From assembly GCA_029706075.1 (NCBI GenBank), contig JAINUG010000147.1, positions 1,112,501 through 1,176,500 on the forward strand: DNA of 64,000 bases. The letters are read 5' to 3'. Shown here one piece after another: positions 58,044-64,000 of this stretch. Positions within the stretch are counted from its first letter, which is position 1. Each line of letters starts with the position of its first letter. Below the pieces are notes generated by a model. It ran no database searches, had not been told where the DNA came from, and saw only the letters and a program-made list of their open reading frames with translations. This DNA is from Aldrovandia affinis. Taxonomy: Eukaryota > Chordata > Actinopteri > Notacanthiformes > Halosauridae. A program made the translations under genes and the position numbers.

Positions 58044-59314
58044 GTAAACGACGCAAATAAATTCCTCAGCATGGCAGCTTATACGTCATCTGTTGCTCCC
58101 CTTTTTTGCTCTTTCGTTCTAGTTTGTTTTGCTTTTCTACTTTATTTACCCCCCCACCCACCCACCCCACACCTTCTCTCCTTTTATTTTCACCCCTTTA
58201 ATTCCTGTGAACACTGGTCTGCTCACAGCTTTTATTTTTCACCCCTGTTTGTAGTCACGTGTATTAGCTGAACCGCTTCACCGAGTTCACCCAAAGCTAT
58301 TGGATTTTATTCACCAAAGAAGGGAATAAAACTGGCTGTTTAAAATGAAAAAATATTATTTTTATTTTATCTATAAAAAACACAAGCCCTCAATATAAAT
58401 TAAATATTTGTATTAACCTAGTACACTCTATTCAACTAAAATCGTGTTATTAAAAACGAATTTAAGTGCCATAAAATACATCTTTTAACTAATTGTTAGG
58501 TTACTTTATGTTTGTTTCACAAATTTTGCCAATAGTTGAGCCATCCTAGTTTTTGTAATGCCCTGTAAACATAAACACTTTAATTAAAAAAACAGCAGAG
58601 TGGCTTGTCATAAGCACAGTTTACACACCCAAGAATTATTCTTAAATAGATTAAATGCATACACCAATGCAAAACTAACGCACTTCTTAAAAACATTAAA
58701 TACCAATTTTTTAAAGGGTTTTTCTACATGCTAATATCTACATTAGAGACATGGATCTGCCCATCAGCAAAGTTTAAAATGTGTGCTTTTGAGCACATCT
58801 TGGTGAGAGTGGGATGTTTTTATTTTATTTGAATTTTACCTTTCAAAATGTTGTCCCTAAGATCCCTACCCACCCACCCCTCGTTTGTCTCCCCAACCCA
58901 AAGATTAGAAGTCGGGATAACACCTGTATTTAAACAATCACTCACTGGTACTTACAGTACAAAATGCAGTCGGATGTGTTTGAACTTTCCCGGACGTTGA
59001 TGCCCTTCGCATTGCTTCTTTTTTTTTTTTTTTGGCTGAAGTTACCGTTCCATACGGCTGTCAAACGGCTACTACAAAATCCTGAGATCTGTCAAACAGC
59101 CAGTTTTTAATCTACTTGACCCATTTTTGAGTTGCTGTGCATGCAGTATACTTTTTTTCGGGACCACGACGCACCTCCGTCGAGACAGCGTAAAACCTCA
59201 GGGAAGGCAAGGGAACACTTTGTGCTTTTGCATGCGTCTGACGCGTACAGTAAGCTGATTCCATGCGAGGATACATACTCTGGGTTTCCATTTCACCCTC
59301 ACGTACGGCGGCAG
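58044..59314 (+). other. intron, about 1.27 kb
   Basis: gtaaac donor and cggcggcag acceptor. An AATAAA overlaps the read-through stop (58056-58061). A C-rich tract near 58149-58176 and a T16 run near 59018 are present. No mobile element is recognised. Confidence 0.7.
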
Positions 59315-59485
59315 TTCATAAGAGCAGTCGCGCCAAGAAGCAGCACAGACACAGCGTAGCGGGGGTCCTGACAATTCACAGGACTCAGTCCGACTATCTG
59401 CCAGCGCCAGCCAATGAAAGCAAAGACGCGAGTCAGATGACCATCAGGAAAGCGATGTCTGACGGAACGCCAAAGAAGGACGGAG
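59315..59485 (+). CDS. pclo: probable piccolo cassette exon, 57 codons, between C2A and C2B
   Basis: The acceptor is cggcggcag before 59315 (phase 1) and the donor is GGAG/gtgaga (phase 1). It encodes [40 protein letters not shown] and [16 protein letters not shown]. It has a basic head ([11 protein letters not shown]) and polar, serine-containing tail typical of the gene's linkers. Both ends have phase 1, so the exon can be kept or skipped without changing frame, and the adjacent exons (58043 and 61935) also join directly in phase 1. The canonical mammalian sequence I know goes straight from LRIQP to TKPPNHRP, so this is probably alternative. I do not recognise the peptide with certainty. 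The upstream pyrimidine tract is moderate. Confidence 0.68.
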
Positions 59486-60712
59486 GTGAGAAATGGAATT
59501 CTTGACTCACTGGAAAGGCGAGAGGCTTAAACTAGAATGGCCAAAGATGAATAAATAAATTTAAAATGTAATTCCTTAATAACTCATGATGTGCACCATT
59601 TCCGCAAAGGCCAGGCAAGCGGTTTGCTAATACCAGAAAATGAACGTTGGATTTTTATCCAGCAGATGTTCTTTTCCGTTCACAAGTGTATGTTGTGGAT
59701 ATTACACGAAAGAAGGTATATCTGTGGGTGTATGCTGTCATACGTTTGTGTGGCAGCATATCCACACTACTTCATTGAATGGTATTAGTCAGCACATTTC
59801 TTAAAAAAAAACTTTAAACTGTGAGAAAAGGCACACATGAATTATAATGATGGGTCTCATGCCAACTCACACATTCCATATCATGTTTCATACTTAATCT
59901 GCAGTAATTTCAATTAACCCATCTACTTTATTTTAAATGTACTAACACATTATCAATTTGCCTGTCAAAAGTATTCCGTTCTTTGTCAGAGTTATAACTA
60001 CATCTAAAGAGTGTGGTAAAGTGTCAAATCACAATACGGTTCTAAAATCCTAACTAATTCTCATAGGTATAGGTGCCGTATAGATAAATTACATTTATGT
60101 GAGAAATAGCTTGATTGAACTAAATAATAATTAAATCTAATTTAAATAACACCTAATATGTAAATGTAATATACCTAATACGAATTGCATGATAAACAAC
60201 AATAAATGCATTGTCCTGTAAGGATCTTAGATTGCGTTAAATTACTTACTTTGGTATGTTGCTTTACTTTTGTATCAATGTGCTTTAATGCTGTCTGTCT
60301 TCGTTTATATGTAGTGCGTATATAGATTTGTGTAATGTTTGTTATCATTTATTACATTTACAAGATGTCTTTATGGTGTGTGTCCTCCTCGTCTACTCTG
60401 TGTAATATAAGAATGTACTAATTCTTGCAACTGCATGTGCAGGTTGTGGCAGCAAAGTCAGTGTATGTGTTCTTTGCATCCATGGCTATGTGTGCTTCTT
60501 TTGGAAGTGTAAAGATGCTGTCTAAATGCAACTGCGTTTTCTGGTGGATTTGATCGATCGATCAATCTTGGAAACGCAGATTTGATTGTTCCCATGCAAT
60601 ATTCAAAAAGATGCGTATGAGAGAAACAAATTGGAGCCTGCTCCTTATTGAGATATCGAACACAATGTCAAGCTTAACATACAATTGTATGAGTCACCTT
60701 ATGGCTTATGGC

Positions 60713-61778
60713 ATTTTTCCACCACACAGTACGGAACAGCATGGCATTGTAGCCAATCCGTGATCCCACGTTTTGTGGCTTTTTATACCACCCAGTGAAC
60801 AATACCGAACCTAAGTACCCGTGCTGAATTTAGTTACTGCTCTGTTTAGGTACTAGTGAGCCAAACAGGGATCTAAGGATGGAGCTGTTCTTGATTACAG
60901 TTAACACTTGTGTACGTCGCTCTGATAAGAGCTTCTGCCAAATGCCTGTAATGTAATGTAATGAGATAGCAATACTGCAGATCATTGACTGGTCAAGCCC
61001 AATTGTCACAGAATCGTCAGAATTTTTAGAAAGATATAGGAATCTCTTCGATACATTCCGATGCTCGAGCTAAACCCAGGCCTTTGAACAAAAGGATCTG
61101 AACTGGACAGTGTCAGATGACATTTGAGCAATCTTGCGCCTCCATAAGTCAACACTGGCATTTAATTTATTTTAGTTTTTAGCTCGTAGCTCGTGCTGGA
61201 CATATTTTTGCAGCGAAAAGCTACATAAAAGCACAGATGTAAACACAAAGACAAATATAGCTAATGTTTCAATTTTTATACGATTTTAAAAATGTAGGCT
61301 ACAGATGTAAGAAATATGAGTTATTAAATGTGATCTTGGTAAATTGCAATTCAATGGAGGGCCAGTGCCGAATAATAAATACAATACGATATGATACGAT
61401 ATACTTTATTTGTCCCCGTGGGGAAACTTACTAAATAGGCTACTGTATGTATATATATATACACTCGCTGCCCCCGACATGACTCCCAAACGCCTAGGTA
61501 GAGGTAAGGAAATTTTAACTAATGTTATGGGGAAAGGTGTTCTGCTTTTGTGAATTTGAGTTGGAATGTTTACAATGTCAATGTTACTAATGTCACCACA
61601 GCGGTCGCATTCATATTTGTCACTTCAGATAACTCCTCCTATCTAACTCCTCCTATCTTCGCTGTTCTGTCGTGCGATGGAAAGATGACACGGGGACTCG
61701 ACCCGGGAAGGGGATAGTTAGGGATTCGGATGGTTGCCGTACCGTATTGTACCGTTTTCTGCGGTGGGAAAAGTGCCA
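60713..61778. mobile_element. candidate TIR DNA element, about 1.07 kb, carrying LINE tails
   Basis: The left end atggcatttttccaccacacagtacggaacagcatggca resembles the complement of the right end (tgccgtaccgtattgtaccgttttctgcggtgggaaaagtgccat). The ttttccacc...gtacgg phrase recalls fish Harbinger-like MITE ends. No transposase is seen. Inside are an L2-type tail with (taatg)n at 60917-60962 and a tttatttgtccccgtggggaaa LINE tail near 61405. The ends are diverged and a target duplication is not clear. Confidence 0.45.
61378..61440. repeat. LINE 3' tail fragment (tttattTgtccccgtggggaaa)
   Basis: tactttatttgtccccgtggggaaacttac with an adjacent gatac/gatat tandem run is the 3' end phrase of a common fish non-LTR retrotransposon. 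Short and isolated; the clade is not assigned. Confidence 0.5.
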
Positions 61779-61934
61779 TTACAGCCTGTGCGACCAGACT
61801 GGGTGACCGAAACGGTGTCCGGTTCACCCGGCGCAGTTACCGACCGGCCTGTCGGGGAAGCCGGCTCGGTGGGCGTGGCAGGAGGTACCGAGGAGACACC
61901 CTCTCTTTACAGTGCCGTTTATCCCCCCGTGCAG

Positions 61935-62073
61935 CGCGGTCCAGCCACAGGGCAAACGACGCCCCTGTGACGACCACGTCCTCGGCCAGCAGCCTGGGGA
62001 GCAGCGGCCTGACCCTGGACGAGGAGGGCGGCACCAACGCCGTCGACAGCGCCATCTTCCAGGTCCCTCGCAT
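61935..62073 (+). CDS. pclo: piccolo exon: C2A-C2B linker (SSHRANDAPVTTTSSASSLG)
   Basis: The acceptor is cccgtgcag (phase 1) and the donor is CGCAT/gtgagg (phase 2). It encodes (T)RSSHRANDAPVTTTSSASSL, GSSGLTLDEEGGTNAVDSA and IFQVPR(I/M). It aligns with mammalian TKPPNHRPAESSVSTGSSGS and ETNLFPIPRI, weakly but collinearly. High GC. Confidence 0.88.
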
Positions 62074-62141
62074 GTGAGGCTGAATTTGATCTTTTATGTC
62101 CCGCCTTTCTTCTGCTTTTAATCGCCCGTGTTTCCCATTGA

Positions 62142-62330
62142 ACATTGAATTGAACATTGGATTGATATAGCGCTTTTCAAGGTACCCAAAGCGCTTTACC
62201 ACAACAATGATAGGGGCAACTCACCTCAACCACCACCAATGTGCAGCACCCACCTGGGTGAACGCGATGGCAGACATTTTTCACCATTACAAAACCACTG
62301 CACATCAGATACACAGTGGAGAGGCGAGGA
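62142..62330 (+). repeat. dispersed teleost repeat (tatagcgcttttcaaggtaccc)
   Basis: gatatagcgcttttcaaggtacccaaagcgctttacc followed by caactcacctcaaccaccaccaatgtg is a phrase widespread in fish genomes. A diverged second copy lies at 63335-63480 (cctcaaaaaccaccaatttg). The class is not determined. Confidence 0.6.
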
Positions 62331-62785
62331 GGGAGGGAATGAATTAATTCCATGTATATATATTCTTTTTGGATGTAGATGTAGAGTGGGCGGTAATGTT
62401 TACAGAGATCCATAGTGAGCCAGTCTTTGTCTGCTGCTGCAGAGCTGAGACTGGAGGTTTCTGAATTCGCCAAACTCTGTTTGTGAATTTAATTTAATTG
62501 TGGGTCAAGTTTGAGGGCCAAATGATTGGCCACTTAAAATGTTCAGACGCATGGAAAATTTCCAGGTTCACAAAGGTGCGGTAGAAAATGATGAGCATTG
62601 TACATTCAGCAGCGTGACTCAAAACATTGGCTAGGGGCCTGCTGGATTTGTAATCCTTTACCGGTTACACGATGAATGCCAATGGGATGAGTTTAAGGGA
62701 GCCATACGCTGGACCTGTGGGAACACAGTTCATCCGGTGTTCCAGTGCTTTATAAAACACCAATAATCTAAAAGTAATATATATG

Positions 62786-62931
62786 CCATTTAGCAGACGC
62801 TTTTATCCAAAGCGACTTACAGTAGTGAATGCATACATTTTCAGTATATGTGGCCCCAGTGGGAATTGAACCCACAACCTAAGCGTTGCCAATGCTGTGC
62901 TCTACCAACTGAGCCACACAGAACCACTATG
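62786..62931 (-). mobile_element. tRNA-derived SINE with L2-type tail
   Basis: On the minus strand: tgtggctcagttggtagagcaca (A box), gggttcaattcccact (B box), then gtaagtcgctttggataaaagcgtctgctaaatggca, the tail shared with L2 LINEs. A compact complete copy. An older copy is at 6815-6958. Confidence 0.85.
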
Positions 62932-62994
62932 TTGATTCAGTCAAGTTTGGTTTCGGCCTTTCTAGTAATGCAGGTTGCTTGTCCTTTCAAACAG

Positions 62995-63077
62995 CGGGAA
63001 AACGATCCCGAACGGCACAGACATGACGCGCGGAGCGGACCCTCTGAAGCCATCGCTGGCGCTCGGTGACACAGAAG
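62995..63077 (+). CDS. pclo: piccolo exon: last linker exon in window (GKTIPNGTDMTRGADPLKPS)
   Basis: The acceptor is caaacag (phase 2) and the donor is GAAG/gtaagg (phase 1). It encodes (I)GKTIPNGTDMTRGADPLKPS, then LALGDTE(G). Mammalian Piccolo has GKMGQNGQEPVKQPGVVGLT, DTETKAQVMG. The match is modest, but order, phase and GK...DTE landmarks fit. The C2B exons must follow outside the window. Confidence 0.85.
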
Positions 63078-63334
63078 GTAAGGGCGCGACACAAAGAGCA
63101 CAGGCCACTATTTATTATTTATGACTTATTTATCCGTTTATTTGTAAGGGACAAGAACAGAGAACATTGACAGCCGCAGAAGCAGTACCCAATGCACTGT
63201 ACATGTGTATATAGCCGAAGCTGATTTCCAATATCCGTCCAACACCATTCAACCTAACTGCTATGAACTTTATCTATCATTTTGAGCAACAAGTTTAAGC
63301 AAGTAATTAACCAGAACAGACTGTTGGGACAATG

Positions 63335-63480
63335 AAGAGGGATTGAATTGCATTTGTATAACTCACATCATGGGTAACAAATAACTTTTAATGGGGTGGG
63401 GGGATGGGTGCAGTCGCCTCAAAAACCACCAATTTGTAACATCCACTTGTTTGATACACGTCAGCCATTTTTTGCCTGAT
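63335..63480 (+). repeat. diverged copy of the 62142-62330 repeat
   Basis: gattgaattgcatttgtataactcac...cctcaaaaaccaccaatttgtaacatccac...acgtcagccattttttgcc follows the same order of phrases as 62142-62330, with an inserted G-run. Confidence 0.5.
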
Positions 63481-63519
63481 GTCTTTCACTGTGTTTATTT
63501 ATTTATTTATTTGATTTAC

Positions 63520-63862
63520 TTCAGATTTTTCCCTGTTTTCCCCCCAATTTGGTGGCCAATTACACCCTCTATTTCTTAAATTCTCCCTCCCTCACGAGCC
63601 CACCGCCTGCATCTGTGGGACAAGACGCTACCCCGAGGCCGGCAATGAACCGACTCCTCCGAGACAGAACTCGCCTATTTGTTTTGCCCATAGGGAAGCC
63701 CTCTGTGAGCTCGTGCCGGCTCTCCCTTCCCTCTCCCCCTGGGGTGGACAGCCAGTTGCCGCTCCTGAACGGGGCTCTCGGCGAGAGCCGACGTGTCCCA
63801 GCCGCAGTGGGCAACCTGCATTCAGGGGGAATGCTTTTACCGTTACACCACCTGAGGCCCCT
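63520..63862 (-). mobile_element. tRNA-derived SINE copy
   Basis: Same family as 45302-45704: tail ttccccccaatttggtggccaattacaccctctatt, central ctccccctggggtggacagcc and gagacagaactcgcc blocks, and tRNA-like head ending accgttacaccacctgaggcccc. Full length in layout, diverged. Confidence 0.82.
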
Positions 63863-64000
63863 ACTTTCACTGTGTTTCTGATGGTCATAGACAACAAGTT
63901 CAAATGCAGAAAAAAAATTATTGAAAAGTTGTAAGCAGTAAAAAAACAGATGTAACAGTTTTACTGTAAATTTGGTACATTTGCCTACATTTGTTAATGA

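Larger units (their letters stand above)
59486..61934 (+). other. intron, about 2.45 kb
   Basis: gtgaga donor and cccgtgcag acceptor. It contains a candidate TIR element (60713-61778) with an L2-type LINE tail and a gatac-rich LINE tail inside it. 59490-60700 is AT-rich with nothing recognised. Confidence 0.75.
62074..62994 (+). other. intron, 921 bp, with two repeats
   Basis: gtgagg donor and tttcaaacag acceptor. It contains a dispersed repeat at 62142-62330 and a minus-oriented SINE at 62786-62931. The 450 bases between show nothing. Confidence 0.8.
16345..63077 (+). other. pclo: piccolo gene (pclo), partial: zinc finger 2 to C2A-C2B linker
   Basis: Gene-level entry joining the exons listed separately. 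Piccolo is a very large scaffold of the cytomatrix at the presynaptic active zone; it organises synaptic vesicle clusters and binds ELKS/CAST, RIM-BP, Munc13, actin regulators and Ca2+ channels. Twenty exons are visible, each with AG/GT boundaries and matching phase. Their joined translation follows mammalian Piccolo in order: end of zinc finger 2, [19 protein letters not shown] block, RRFKTIELN block, [19 protein letters not shown], polyproline, [20 protein letters not shown], coiled coil, QT motifs, [24 protein letters not shown]2A. The 5' half (N-terminus, zinc finger 1, start of zinc finger 2) lies left of the window, and the C2B exons lie to the right. The paralogue (pcloa or pclob) is not resolved. 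Confidence 0.97.
63078..64000 (+). other. intron running off the right edge
   Basis: gtaagg donor. It contains a diverged dispersed repeat at 63335-63480 and a minus SINE at 63520-63862. Nothing else is seen. Confidence 0.75.

Overview
The window is vertebrate nuclear DNA, almost certainly from a ray-finned fish. It holds one gene on the + strand: the C-terminal two thirds of piccolo (PCLO/pclo), the giant scaffold protein of the presynaptic active zone. The identification rests on near-collinear agreement with mammalian Piccolo as I know it: the last CxxC of the second zinc finger, the long disordered middle, the polyproline segment, the ELKS/CAST-binding coiled coil, the QT-motif cluster, the PDZ domain, the C2A domain and the C2A-C2B linker. 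The fish origin is inferred from the repeats (L2 and CR1 LINE tails, tRNA-derived SINEs, hAT and Tc1 elements of teleost type). I cannot tell which pclo paralogue this is, nor the species.

Layout. 1-16344 is the 3' part of an upstream intron, full of LINE fragments, SINEs, a 46-bp minisatellite, long (GA)n and (GT)n tracts and the arms of a ~0.73 kb inverted duplication. 16345-28537 carries four large exons encoding most of the disordered region and coiled coils. 33815-47396 carries six small exons (pre-PDZ linker, PDZ, post-PDZ linker). 49552-56789 carries the C2A domain, including a 27-nt microexon that matches the known alternatively spliced C2A cassette. 57846-63077 carries the linker toward C2B, including a probable 57-residue cassette exon. 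C2B itself lies beyond the right edge. All exon joins were derived from AG/GT sites plus phase, and they agree in phase throughout.

The large exon at 17279-22204 has three apparent frameshifts at GC-rich or homopolymer sites, most simply sequencing or assembly indels. There is also a readable alternative C-terminus (SKRRK, then stop) across the donor at 58043, which would end the protein before C2B.

The introns hold a well-preserved set of mobile-element fossils: two hAT-type MITEs with 8-bp target duplications (one exact, one 7/8), a TRIM-like miniature LTR element, a palindromic MITE split by a solo LTR, a decayed Tc1-like transposon, and five or more copies of one tRNA-derived SINE family. 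No bacterial, CRISPR, tRNA or rRNA gene is present. The long antisense open frames opposite piccolo exons are shadows of codon bias.
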